A stretch of 64,000 nucleotides of DNA, taken from positions 1-64,000 of the forward strand of contig NZ_CAVK010000024.1 in the NCBI RefSeq assembly GCF_000382885.1, written 5' to 3'. The translations under genes were made by a program, and so were the position numbers. The notes beneath the pieces were generated by a model, which saw nothing but the letters and a program-made list of their open reading frames with translations, was not told the origin of the DNA and did not search any database. Positions 34,887 through 43,306 of the stretch are shown here, one piece after another (position 1 is the first letter of the stretch; each line of letters starts with the position of its first letter). This DNA comes from Sphingobium indicum BiD32 (GTDB taxonomy: Bacteria; Pseudomonadota; Alphaproteobacteria; Sphingomonadales; Sphingomonadaceae).

Positions 34887-37800
34887 ATGACGATCAGATC
34901 GGGCGTCAGCCGCCGCGAGGCGATCGCGGCGGGCGGGATCGGCTTGCTGGCGGCAGGGAGCGCTGCGTCGGTGGCGCAACCGGGCGGTGCGCCGACGGCA
35001 GGCAAGGAGACGATGGTGAGCGTCGAGGACGCCACGAATGTCGCGCTCACCCTGTCGCCCGATGGCAGCCGGATCGCCTTCGACCTGCTCGGCATATTAT
35101 GGACGATGCCGGTCGCTGGCGGACCGCTGAAACGGCTGACGGGGGATTTTGACGATCTGGCCCAGCCCGACTGGTCCCCTGACGGCACAAGGATCGCCTT
35201 TCAATCCTATCGCAGCGGCAATTTCCACATCTGGTCGGTCGCGGCCGATGGCGGCGACATGCGCCAGCATACAGACGGGCTGCTCGACGATCGCGAACCG
35301 CGCTGGTCGCCCGATGGCAAAAGCATCGCCTTTTCCAGCGACCGGGCGGACGGGCGCTATGCCATCTACCTGCTGGATGTCGCATCGGGGCGGGTGACGC
35401 CGTTGTCCAAAGGCACGACCAATGACAGCGAACCCTGCTGGTCGCCCGATGGCCAGCGCGTCGCCTATGTCGCGGGGGGCACGAAGCTGGTTATGGCCGA
35501 TGTCGCGACCGGAGCAATCAGCGACGTGGCATCGGTGCAGCCCTCCCCCGACCGCTTCAATCCATCGGCGATCATGGCACCCGCCTTCGCACCGGACGGT
35601 CGCATCGCCTATACCCGCGTCCAGCCGGGTTCTGTGACGCTGGTAGTGGACGGAAAAGATGTGATCGCGGGCGAAGATCTCTATCCCTTCCGCCCTGCGT
35701 TCACAGCGGACGGCGCGATCCTCTACGGCTCCGGCGGCAAGCTGCGCCGGTGGCGCGATGGCAAGGCAAATGTGGTGCCGTTCACGACGCAGGTGCCGGT
35801 GACGACGCCCGATTACCGCAAAAAGGCACGCGATTTCACCTCCAGCACGCCAAAGCCCGTGGTCGGCATTGCCGCGCCAATGCTCTCGCCCGATGGCAAG
35901 CAGATCGTCTTTGCCGCGCTCAACGACCTTTATCTGATGCCCGTCGGCGGCGCGCCGCGCATCATGGTGGGCGATGCCTTCCACAAATGCGATCCGGCCT
36001 GGTCGCCCGATGGCCGCATGATCGCCTATAGTTGCGACCGGGGCGGGACGCTGGACCTGTGGCTGCATGACGTCAGCACCGGCAAGGAACGGCAACTGAC
36101 CAACATCCCCGACAAGGCCGTGGCCTGGGGCAGTTGGTCGCAGGACGGGACGCTGATCGCCTTCCTCGATCAGGAAGGCGCGCTGCACACGGTCGAAGTC
36201 GCGACCGGCACCGTGCGCAAGCGCTTCGATGCGATCTGGGAGCCGGGGCGGCCAAGCTTTGGCCCGGATGGCCAGACCATCGCCTATGCCGCGTTCAAGC
36301 CGGTAACGGGCCGCTATCGCGAGGGATCGAGCCAGATATTGTCGGTCGATCTGGCCACCGGCAAGGGCAGCTATCGCCCGGTGTTCGATGGCAAGTCGCT
36401 GGGGACTCGCGGCCATGACGGGCCGGTCTGGTCGCCCGATGGCAAGGCGATGGCGTTCATATTCGCCAGCACCCTATGGGTAGCGCCGGTCTCGCCCGAT
36501 GGCAGTTTCACCGGCGCGCCACGGCAGGTCAGCACGGAACTGGCCGATGCGCCAAGCTGGAGCGGGGATTCGCGCACGCTCCTCTATCTGAGCGGCGGCA
36601 AATTGCGGCTGGTGCCGGTCACGGGCGGCAAGCCGCAGACCGTGCCTTGCCGCCTGACATGGGCCAATGCCAAGCCTTCGGGTCGCACCGTCATTAGGGC
36701 TGGCAAGGTCTGGGACGCCCTGTCCCCGACCTACAAGAGCGGCGTGGACGTTGTGATCGACGGCAACGTCATCACGGCGGTCACGCCGCACGGTGGGGCC
36801 GCGCCGTCCGATGCCAACGCCCGCTTCATAGACGCGCCGGACCTGACGCTGATGCCGGGCCTCATCGACATGCACACCCACCGGCAGATGGCGGGCTATG
36901 GCTATGGCGACCGGATGGGGCGGCTGTGGCTGGCGATGGGCATCACCGCGACCCGATCCCCCGGTTGCCCCGCCTATCATATGGTCGAGGACCGTGAGGC
37001 GATCCAGAGCGGCAAGCGCATCGCCGCGCGCCATTATGCGACCGGCGAAGCGATTGACGGCGGGCGCATCTTCTACAATTTCATGCGTCCCGTGACCGAG
37101 CCGGGGCAGATGGCGCTGGAACTGGAGCGCGCGCGGCTGCTCGATTATGACATGGTCAAAACCTATGTCCGCCTGCGCTACGACACGCAGAAGGAAGTCG
37201 TCGACGCCTCTCACCGCATGGGGATGCACCTGTCGTCCCATTATCATTATCCAGCGCTCCACAGCGGCATGGATTGCATGGAACATACCGGCGCGACCAA
37301 TCGCTACGGCTATTCGCGCACCATCACCGCGCTGGGCGGCGGCTATCATGACGTCAATGACCTGTTCTCCGCCGCCAAAGCGGGGCGGACGCCAACCCTG
37401 TTCGCCGCGACCGCGCTGCTGGGACAGGATGACAGCTTCACCCGCGATCCCCGGATCACCACCCTCTATCCCGACTGGGAATTGGCCAAGCTGGCCGGGC
37501 GGGTGAAGGCGATGTCGGGCGAAGGCGGCGCGATAATGCTGGCCTCGCTGGAGCGGCAGGTGGCGCAGATCAAGCAGATGCTGGCGGCGGGATGGCGCCC
37601 GCTATCGGGCACCGACGCCCCGATCGACCTGACCGCGATCAGCCTGCACCTCAACCTGCGCGGCATGGTGAAATATGGCGTGTCCGCGCTGGACGCCCTG
37701 ATGATGACGACGCGCTGGTCCGGCGAATTTCTGGGCGAGCCGATCGGCCGGATCGAGCGCGGGATGCTCGCGGACCTCATCCTGGTGGAGGGCGATCCGC

Positions 37801-38030
37801 TCATGGATGTCAGCGCCGTCGCCAATGTGCGGCAGGTGGTGGCCAACGGCGAGGTCCATACGCCCGATGCGTTGATGGCCCCGTTCGTGGGGGCGAAGCC
37901 ACAGGCGGACGTGACCCCGGTGCTGCCGATGCTGGCCGACGCGCACCAGCATATCTGGTGGCATGATGCCGACTATGTGGAGGCGAGCCGCGCCGCCTGT
38001 TGCGCGGGGCATGCGGTGGCGCATGTCTAG
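34887..38030 (+). CDS. Exported amidohydrolase with N-terminal TolB-type beta-propeller
   Basis: A 1047-residue exported hydrolase. A Tat-like signal (SRREAIAAGGIGLLAAG) is followed by many PD40/TolB repeats (LSPDGSRIAF, WSPDGTRIAF, WSPDGKSIAF) to about residue 600. An amidohydrolase barrel comes next: the HxH metal site is MHTH (H663, H665), with further ligands in SSHYHYP, MEHTGAT and SGTDAP near 908. Such fusions act on peptides or cyclic amides. The C-terminus has an unusual HQHIWWHD and two adjacent Cys. The start is 2 bases after the TonB receptor stop with GGAG 8 bases upstream, so they are co-expressed. Confidence 0.88.
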   Translation: MTIRSGVSRREAIAAGGIGLLAAGSAASVAQPGGAPTAGKETMVSVEDATNVALTLSPDGSRIAFDLLGILWTMPVAGGPLKRLTGDFDDLAQPDWSPDGTRIAFQSYRSGNFHIWSVAADGGDMRQHTDGLLDDREPRWSPDGKSIAFSSDRADGRYAIYLLDVASGRVTPLSKGTTNDSEPCWSPDGQRVAYVAGGTKLVMADVATGAISDVASVQPSPDRFNPSAIMAPAFAPDGRIAYTRVQPGSVTLVVDGKDVIAGEDLYPFRPAFTADGAILYGSGGKLRRWRDGKANVVPFTTQVPVTTPDYRKKARDFTSSTPKPVVGIAAPMLSPDGKQIVFAALNDLYLMPVGGAPRIMVGDAFHKCDPAWSPDGRMIAYSCDRGGTLDLWLHDVSTGKERQLTNIPDKAVAWGSWSQDGTLIAFLDQEGALHTVEVATGTVRKRFDAIWEPGRPSFGPDGQTIAYAAFKPVTGRYREGSSQILSVDLATGKGSYRPVFDGKSLGTRGHDGPVWSPDGKAMAFIFASTLWVAPVSPDGSFTGAPRQVSTELADAPSWSGDSRTLLYLSGGKLRLVPVTGGKPQTVPCRLTWANAKPSGRTVIRAGKVWDALSPTYKSGVDVVIDGNVITAVTPHGGAAPSDANARFIDAPDLTLMPGLIDMHTHRQMAGYGYGDRMGRLWLAMGITATRSPGCPAYHMVEDREAIQSGKRIAARHYATGEAIDGGRIFYNFMRPVTEPGQMALELERARLLDYDMVKTYVRLRYDTQKEVVDASHRMGMHLSSHYHYPALHSGMDCMEHTGATNRYGYSRTITALGGGYHDVNDLFSAAKAGRTPTLFAATALLGQDDSFTRDPRITTLYPDWELAKLAGRVKAMSGEGGAIMLASLERQVAQIKQMLAAGWRPLSGTDAPIDLTAISLHLNLRGMVKYGVSALDALMMTTRWSGEFLGEPIGRIERGMLADLILVEGDPLMDVSAVANVRQVVANGEVHTPDALMAPFVGAKPQADVTPVLPMLADAHQHIWWHDADYVEASRAACCAGHAVAHV

Positions 38031-38048
38031 ACGGGAAGGGCTGAATCT

Positions 38049-38125
38049 CCGTTCGGGCTGAGCCTGTCGAAGCCCAGTACTTCGTTCAAAGAAGAACAGC
38101 CCTTCGACAGGCTCAGGGCGAACGG
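38049..38125. repeat. Long inverted repeat (widespread TTCGACAGGCTCAG-type intergenic element)
   Basis: Left arm 38049-38075 and right arm 38099-38125 are imperfect reverse complements, with CTGAGCCTGTCGAAG facing CTTCGACAGGCTCAG. A 23-base loop separates them. It lies between the amidohydrolase (plus) and anti-sigma (minus) stops, a convergent junction, so it may act as a bidirectional terminator. Elements with this core are common in intergenic DNA of many proteobacteria. Confidence 0.75.
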
Positions 38126-38135
38126 GTTGTGGGTG

Positions 38136-38825
38136 TCAACGCCACCCCTTCGCCCGCGCCGCGCCCTCGCCCGCCGCGTCCACCGGCGCACCGTCGATCA
38201 GCGCGTCAACCGTCGCCATGACCCGTGCGTCGGATGACGACGCCTGACGATAGGCACTGCCCTGCCCCGCGCCCGGCAGCGCCTGCTGCACCTGCCAGCC
38301 CTCCCCCTCGCGGCAGGCGACGCCTGCGACTGCGCCGTCGAAGCTGCGGCACCAGCCGCCGCCCTTGCGCTGGAAGGTCAGGCCGATGCGGATCGCGGCA
38401 TCGCCCTGTGCCGACGCCAGTTGGGTGTCGAGCGCCTGCGCCAGATCGCCCTGCGCGACCATAACGCCATCGTGCAAGCCGATCGGACCGCCCTCCCCGC
38501 CCGTCAAACGACCAAGGCCGAGGCCCATAACGAGACTGGCGGCAATCGCCCCGCCCACAGCCCAACCGCGCCAGCGCGGCGTCGAGCGGACCAGTGGCGT
38601 GACCTTCGCGCTCTCCTCCAGCAGCGCGCGCATCGCGTCCGGCAGCGGTTCCTGCGCAATCGGCGCATAATGGCCGGCCAGCCGCTCGCGCAACCGGCGG
38701 TGCATCGCCAGTCGCTCCGCCAGCGCCGGATCATCCGCCACGGCGCGATCGACCCGGCGGCGGGTCACTTCGTCCAGTTCGCCATCGACCAGCGCGATCA
38801 GCATGGCTTCGTCAATATCGGTCAT
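38136..38825 (-). CDS. Anti-sigma factor, single-span membrane protein
   Basis: A 229-residue protein. The N-terminal DEAMLIALVDGELDEVTRRRVDRAV helix region resembles anti-sigma domains. A membrane segment lies near 85-106 (WAVGGAIAASLVMGLGLG) and a periplasmic domain of about 120 residues follows. No HxxxCxxC zinc motif is present, so it is not a ZAS-type redox sensor. Its ATG overlaps the sigma gene stop (ATGA), the classical coupled arrangement that keeps sigma and anti-sigma balanced. The periplasmic part may sense an envelope signal. Confidence 0.85.
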   Translation of the reverse strand: MTDIDEAMLIALVDGELDEVTRRRVDRAVADDPALAERLAMHRRLRERLAGHYAPIAQEPLPDAMRALLEESAKVTPLVRSTPRWRGWAVGGAIAASLVMGLGLGRLTGGEGGPIGLHDGVMVAQGDLAQALDTQLASAQGDAAIRIGLTFQRKGGGWCRSFDGAVAGVACREGEGWQVQQALPGAGQGSAYRQASSSDARVMATVDALIDGAPVDAAGEGAARAKGWR

Positions 38826-39310
38826 GCCGCTTCCCCCATCAGTTCGATCAGCGCCCCGCGCCCGCGCACCAGCCGCGATGTCAGCGTCCCCATCGGCACC
38901 CCCAGCACAGCGGCCGCTTCCTTGTAAGACAGCCCCTCCACCAGCACGAGCGCAATGGCTTCGCGCTGTTCGTCGGGCAGCGCCTGCATCGCCCGGTCGA
39001 CGTCGGACAAGTGGACATGCGCCTCAATATCCCGGTCTCCGGCATGGCCGACATGCTCGCCCGCTTCTGCCGGGGCAAAGGTTTTCGCTGCGCGCTGGCG
39101 GGCGCGGGCTTCGTCGATCCACAGGTTGCGCATGATCCGGTATATCCAACTGTCGAGGCGCGTGCCCGGCTGCCACTGGTCGCGCGCCTTGAGCGCCCGC
39201 TCCAGCGCGGCCTGACACAGGTCGTCGCCATCGGCACGATCCCGCGACAGGCTGGCGGCAAAACGCCGCAGCCTGGGCAGGATCGCCAGCAAATCATGCT
39301 CGAACGACAT
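38822..39310 (-). CDS. ECF-type RNA polymerase sigma factor
   Basis: A 162-residue group 4 sigma factor. Region 2 is FAASLSRDRADGDDLCQAALERAL and SWIYRIMRNLWIDEARARQR; region 4 is LPDEQREAIALVLVEGLSYKEAAAVLGVPMGTLTSRLVRGR. The ATG at 39310 has GGAGG 4 bases upstream and gives normal ECF length. It overlaps the anti-sigma start. It is divergent from a secreted subtilase gene, with an 11-bp inverted repeat in between. Auto-regulation and control of the subtilase and Gly-rich genes are likely but inferred. Confidence 0.92.
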   Translation of the reverse strand: MSFEHDLLAILPRLRRFAASLSRDRADGDDLCQAALERALKARDQWQPGTRLDSWIYRIMRNLWIDEARARQRAAKTFAPAEAGEHVGHAGDRDIEAHVHLSDVDRAMQALPDEQREAIALVLVEGLSYKEAAAVLGVPMGTLTSRLVRGRGALIELMGEAA

Positions 39311-39333
39311 CGGGCCTCCAATCACATGTTCCG

Positions 39334-39367
39334 GGGATGAAACGGGCCTGCCCGGTCGTTTCATCCC
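39334..39367. promoter_or_regulatory. Perfect 11-bp inverted repeat between ECF sigma and subtilase genes
   Basis: GGGATGAAACG (39334-39344) and CGTTTCATCCC (39357-39367) are exact reverse complements around a GC-rich 12-base centre. Each arm contains TGAAAC, a sequence like ECF -35 elements, and CGTTTC 13 bases on. It therefore could be a symmetric pair of divergent sigma-dependent promoters, or an operator. A strong hairpin in the leader is an alternative. It lies 23 bases upstream of the sigma ATG and 71 upstream of the subtilase ATG. Confidence 0.5.
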
Positions 39368-39438
39368 ACGACCTGAGAAAAAACGGAAATAATTGTGCAA
39401 TGGATCATTATGATGCCGAAAGGACCGGTGACAAAGAC

Positions 39439-40677
39439 ATGAAACTGACGTGCCCATGGATGATCGCCGGGCTGATCCTGATCGCGCCGGGCGCGCAGGC
39501 GCAGTTGCTGGGCGGCCCGGTAGGTCAGGTCGTGCCCGATGTGCTGGACCGGGTCGGCGGCGTGGTCGAGCGCAGCGGGCTGGAACGCCTGTCCCCGGCG
39601 CGGCTGGCCGATAGGCTGGTGGCGGCGCGGGCATCGCGGATCGGCGCCCTGCTGCGGCAACATGGTGAGGCGGTCGAACTGGACGACCGGCGCGAACCCG
39701 CGCGGCGCGGCGTGATATTGCTGACCGGGGCAGATGCAGCCAGTCTGGAGGCGCTGCGTGCCGCAGGTTTTGGCGTGGAGAGCGAGGCGATCGAGGGGCT
39801 GGACCTCAGCGTCGCGCGGCTCCAAGTTCCACAGGGTCGCAGTCTGGCGCGAGCGCTCAGGGATGTGCGGCGGATCGCCCCCATGGCGCAGGCGAGTGCG
39901 GACAATCTCTATTTCCCCGGCGGATCGGCCAATGGCGCGGCGACAGGCGGACTGGCGAGCAGCGGCACGGTGGGGCGCGGGGCGGCAGGGCTGATTGACG
40001 GCGGGGTCGCGCGGCATCCGGCACTGACCGGGCCGGTCGAACAGCGCGGCTTTGCGCGCGGCGCGCCACGGGCCAGCGCTCATGGCACAGCGGTCGCGTC
40101 ACTCATCAGCGGAACCGGCAGTGTGCGCGGCGCGGCACCGGGGACAGCCTTGCTGGTCGCCGATGTCTATGGCGACGATCCGGCGGGCGGCGGCGCTTTT
40201 GCGATCGTGCGAGCGCTGGGATGGATGGCGGCGCGTGGGGTGCCGGTGGTGACGGTCAGTCTGGTCGGGCCGGACAATCCGTTGCTGGCGGGCGCAATCC
40301 GGCTGGCGCGCGACAAGGGCGTCACAGTGGTCGCGGCCGTGGGCAATGACGGCCCGGCAGCACCGCCCGCCTACCCCGCCTCCTATGCCGGGGTGGTCGC
40401 GGTCACAGGGATTGACGGTCGCGGGCGACTATTGCCGGAAGCCGGGCGCGCGGCCCATGTCGATTTCGCCGCGCCTGGGGCAGACATGAACGCGGCGCGC
40501 AGCGATGGCGGCAAGGGCGCGGTACGCGGCACCAGCTTCGCCGCGCCGCTGGTCGCCGGGCGGTTGCTGGTGCGGGGCAGCCTGACTGCGCTGCGGGCTG
40601 AAGCGGAAACACCAAAGGGCAAGGCGCGGGGCTTCGGCCAGGGCATAATCTGCGCCAAATGCAGAAATAATGACTGA
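39439..40677 (+). CDS. Secreted subtilisin-like serine protease (S8)
   Basis: A 412-residue exported protease. The signal peptide runs to GAQA|Q22, so the mature form starts QLLGGPVG. A pro-region of about 150 residues follows. The catalytic triad is D187 (LIDGG), H215 (SAHGTAVASLISG) and S366 (RGTSFAAPLVAG), with the oxyanion Asn in VGND. The C-terminus ends in IICAKCRNND, a Cys pair. It is smaller than many subtilases and not fused to an autotransporter. ATG 39439 fits the signal peptide, but no strong ribosome site is seen; an ATG at 39400 is in frame. It is divergent from the ECF sigma gene. Confidence 0.88.
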   Translation: MKLTCPWMIAGLILIAPGAQAQLLGGPVGQVVPDVLDRVGGVVERSGLERLSPARLADRLVAARASRIGALLRQHGEAVELDDRREPARRGVILLTGADAASLEALRAAGFGVESEAIEGLDLSVARLQVPQGRSLARALRDVRRIAPMAQASADNLYFPGGSANGAATGGLASSGTVGRGAAGLIDGGVARHPALTGPVEQRGFARGAPRASAHGTAVASLISGTGSVRGAAPGTALLVADVYGDDPAGGGAFAIVRALGWMAARGVPVVTVSLVGPDNPLLAGAIRLARDKGVTVVAAVGNDGPAAPPAYPASYAGVVAVTGIDGRGRLLPEAGRAAHVDFAAPGADMNAARSDGGKGAVRGTSFAAPLVAGRLLVRGSLTALRAEAETPKGKARGFGQGIICAKCRNND

Positions 40678-40777
40678 TTTTTAATATGTTATCATTTTTT
40701 CCTGCCTTTGCGGGATGAAAGACCTTCGCCCTCCCGTTGTCCCTGCATTGCATCGACAATCAACAAGGAGATGAGCG

Positions 40778-41407
40778 ATGAAGAGCAAGTTCATGATCGT
40801 GGCGGCCTGTATCGCGACGCTGACGGCAGTTCCCGCTTCGGCCCAGTTGCTGGGTGGCAGCGGCGGCGGTGGTGGCCTTTTGGGTGGATCGGTTGGCGGG
40901 CTGGGCAGCGGTTTGGGCGGCACGCTCGGCGGATCGGGCAGCGGCGGCATCGGCCTCGACCGCAGCATCGACCTCGACAATGGCCGGGTCGGCGCCAGCG
41001 GATCGGGCAATGGCCGCGCCGATGGCAATGCCAGCGGTTCACTGACTCGCAGGGACAAGAGCCGCAGCGGCAGTGCTTCGGGTTCCGCCAGTGGATCGGC
41101 GGGCGGCAGCCTGGCCGTCGACACGCTGGGTACCAGCGACGCTCGCAACGCCGTGGGCAATGTGCGCGATCGTGCAGAAAGCGGCGTCGGCGCAGTACGG
41201 GATCGGGCCAGCGGTGCCGTCAGTGCAACGAAGGATCGGGCTGGACAGGCCGCTGGCGCGGTTCGCGATCGGGCTGGTTCAGCCGCCGGCAGCGCTACTG
41301 GCGCTGTGGACGGCGCAGCATCGATCGACGCCAGCGGCCAGGTTTCAGGGGGTGGACAAGGTGCCGGTTCGACCGATGCCGCTCCTGAAAGTCAGGCGGA
41401 CGATTGA
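40778..41407 (+). CDS. Secreted Gly/Ser/Ala-rich low-complexity protein
   Basis: A 209-residue exported protein. The signal peptide ends ASA|Q23, giving a mature start QLLGGSGG like the neighbouring protease. A Gly-rich part (to about residue 60) and a Ser/Gly-Asp/Arg part follow. Then comes a repeat region with RDRAESGVGAVRDRASGAVS-type units (period about 10-12) and an acidic end. There are no Cys and no known catalytic domain. AAGGAG lies 7 bases before the ATG. It could be a surface or matrix polymer, or a protease substrate. A strong terminator follows at 41474. Confidence 0.7.
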   Translation: MKSKFMIVAACIATLTAVPASAQLLGGSGGGGGLLGGSVGGLGSGLGGTLGGSGSGGIGLDRSIDLDNGRVGASGSGNGRADGNASGSLTRRDKSRSGSASGSASGSAGGSLAVDTLGTSDARNAVGNVRDRAESGVGAVRDRASGAVSATKDRAGQAAGAVRDRAGSAAGSATGAVDGAASIDASGQVSGGGQGAGSTDAAPESQADD

Positions 41408-41473
41408 CCCCGCAGGGGAAAAGGGGGCGACGGCCAAGTTCCAAGCCGTCGCATCCCGCCCCGCCGCCTGACC

Positions 41474-41509
41474 GGGCCGACGATCCAGACCGGATCGTCG
41501 GCCCTTTTT
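41474..41509 (+). terminator. Rho-independent terminator of the Gly-rich gene
   Basis: A perfect 13-bp stem (GGGCCGACGATCC, 41474-41486, with its complement at 41492-41504), a 5-base loop and five Ts (41505-41509). It ends transcription from the left. The stem core recurs in the terminator at 42527 on the other side of the esterase gene. Confidence 0.92.
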
Positions 41510-41512
41510 GCA

Positions 41513-42460
41513 TCAGTCGAGGACGAGCATCCGCCGGATCGCGCTGGTCAGGTCATTGCGCGATTGCTGCGCGACACGCGCGGTCGCCACCATATCGAAG
41601 GCGTGGATCGCACCGGGATAAACATGGGTTTCAACTGGCACCCCGGCGCCGGCGAGCCGCCTGACAAAATCGAGATCCTCGTCAAGGAACAGGTCGAGCG
41701 CCCCCACCCCCAAATAGGTTGACGGCAGGCCCGCCAGATCATCCGCCAGAGCGGGAGAGAACCAGCCCTTGCGCGCGTCGTCGCACCCATAATCCCCGCG
41801 CAACGCCCCCCAGCCAAACTGGTTGGAGGCGCGTGTCCAGATAAATTCGCCAGTGCTGGACGATTGCCAACGGCAGTCCGGCCCACCGGTCCGATGATCG
41901 AGCATGGGATAGATGAGGATCTGCCCGGCCAGCGCGATGTCGCCCCGGTCCCGTGCCATCAGGGCCAGCCCCGCGGCCAGCCCCCCGCCCGCGCTTTCGC
42001 CCATTACGACGATCCGCTGCGGGTCGATGCCCAGCGCGTCGGCCTGCGTCACCAGCCAGTCGAGCGCGGCATAGCAATCTTCCTGCGGCCCCGGAAATGC
42101 CGTTTCGGGTGCCAGTCGATAGTCAACCGATGCAGCGACGAAACCCATCGCTTGGGCTATCGGACCGATTGAGCGGCTCGCCATATCGGCCGTGCCCAGC
42201 ACCATACCGCCACCATGGATGTGCAATATCGCTGGACGGGGCGGACGGGCAGGATCGGCATTGAAGATATGAAGCGCCACATCGGGCGCGCCGTCGCGCC
42301 CCGGAATCAAGCGGATGTCGGGGGTTGCCACTGGTCCCGGCGTTTCCATCGTCGCCATCGCCTGACGCATGATCGGCAGGATGTCATGGCTCAGTTGCAG
42401 TTCCGGCAGAAAATCCAGCACTGGCGTGACTTCGGGATCGATCAGATGGCGGGTCGTCAT
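41513..42460 (-). CDS. Alpha/beta-hydrolase, HSL-family esterase/lipase
   Basis: A 315-residue esterase of the hormone-sensitive-lipase-like family IV. The oxyanion motif is HIHGGGMVLG, the nucleophile GESAGGG, the acid is probably an Asp in ALDLFLDED, and the His is in GAIHAFDM. VDYRLAPETAFPGPQEDC is also typical. It hydrolyses short acyl esters; the true substrate is unknown. Its gene lies between two terminators with similar stems, each belonging to a gene that points toward it. No signal peptide is seen, so it is cytoplasmic. Confidence 0.9.
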   Translation of the reverse strand: MTTRHLIDPEVTPVLDFLPELQLSHDILPIMRQAMATMETPGPVATPDIRLIPGRDGAPDVALHIFNADPARPPRPAILHIHGGGMVLGTADMASRSIGPIAQAMGFVAASVDYRLAPETAFPGPQEDCYAALDWLVTQADALGIDPQRIVVMGESAGGGLAAGLALMARDRGDIALAGQILIYPMLDHRTGGPDCRWQSSSTGEFIWTRASNQFGWGALRGDYGCDDARKGWFSPALADDLAGLPSTYLGVGALDLFLDEDLDFVRRLAGAGVPVETHVYPGAIHAFDMVATARVAQQSRNDLTSAIRRMLVLD

Positions 42461-42526
42461 GACCTCTCCTGCGGCTTTGTATCCTTGTCGGACATTATCC
42501 TATGCCAGCGACCGCCGGGCCACAAC

Positions 42527-42562
42527 GGAAAAGGCCGACGATCCTGACGGATCATCGGCCTT
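42527..42562 (-). terminator. Rho-independent terminator of ctrA
   Basis: A 14-base stem with one wobble position (AAGGCCGACGATCC at 42531-42544 against 42549-42562), a 4-base loop, and TTTT on the minus strand just after the stem (42530-42527). It lies 37 bases beyond the ctrA stop. Its core GGCCGACGATCC is the same as in the terminator at 41474. Confidence 0.85.
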
Positions 42563-42598
42563 TCCACCCCCCCTGGTAAGCGCGTTTGGGGCGAAGCG

Positions 42599-43306
42599 TC
42601 AGGCGACCTTGGCCTGCTCTTCCAGCGCCTCTTCCGGGTCGCGCAGCACATAGCCACGGCCCCAGACGGTTTCGATATAATTGTCGCCGCTGCACGCCAG
42701 CGCCAGTTTCTTGCGCAACTTGCAGATGAACACGTCGATGATCTTGAGTTCCGGTTCGTCCATCCCGCCGTAAAGATGGTTGAGGAACATTTCCTTGGTC
42801 AGCGTCGTGCCCTTGCGGAGCGAGAGCAGCTCCAGCATGGCATATTCCTTGCCGGTCAGGTGAACGCGATTGCCGTCCACTTCGACCGTCTTGGCGTCCA
42901 GATTGACCGCCAGCTTGCCGGTGCGGATGACCGATTGCGAGTGGCCCTTCGACCGGCGCACCACGGCATGGATGCGCGCGATCAATTCTTCGCGATGGAA
43001 GGGCTTGGTCACATAATCATCGGCACCAAAGCCGAAGGAGCGGACCTTGCTGTCCATCTCGGCAATGCCCGACAGGATCAGCACCGGCGTCTGCACCTTG
43101 GCAGCGCGGAGCTTTTTCAGCACGTCGTAACCGTGCATGTCGGGCAGGTTGAGATCCAGGCAGATGATGTCGTAATCATACAGCTTGCCGAGATCGAGAC
43201 CCTCCTCGCCCAGGTCGGTCGTATAGACATTGAAACCTTCGGTCGTGAGCATAAGCTCAATCGCCTTGGCGGTGGTCGGTTCATCCTCAATCAGCAGCAC
43301 GCGCAT
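42599..43306 (-). CDS. ctrA: Cell-cycle response regulator CtrA
   Basis: A 235-residue OmpR-type regulator, the master controller of the alphaproteobacterial cell cycle. The receiver domain has the acidic pocket (EDE) and phospho-acceptor D51 (CLDLNLPDM), with KPFHREEL supplying the conserved Lys. The winged-helix DNA-binding half contains [26 protein letters not shown] and [12 protein letters not shown], nearly invariant in CtrA. ATG 43306 has AAAGGGG 6 bases upstream; longer frames are not conserved. The C-terminus lacks the Ala-Ala pair known from Caulobacter and ends QAKVA. The upstream region carries five GANTC sites and a near-match CtrA box. Confidence 0.95.
   Translation of the reverse strand: MRVLLIEDEPTTAKAIELMLTTEGFNVYTTDLGEEGLDLGKLYDYDIICLDLNLPDMHGYDVLKKLRAAKVQTPVLILSGIAEMDSKVRSFGFGADDYVTKPFHREELIARIHAVVRRSKGHSQSVIRTGKLAVNLDAKTVEVDGNRVHLTGKEYAMLELLSLRKGTTLTKEMFLNHLYGGMDEPELKIIDVFICKLRKKLALACSGDNYIETVWGRGYVLRDPEEALEEQAKVA

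Noticed and set aside
38136-39310. Reading the ECF sigma/anti-sigma pair as the signalling partner of the STN receptor at 32041
   Set aside because: The anti-sigma factor is 3 kb beyond the receptor's end and on the other strand, and lacks clear FecR features. The divergent subtilase is the nearer and more likely target.
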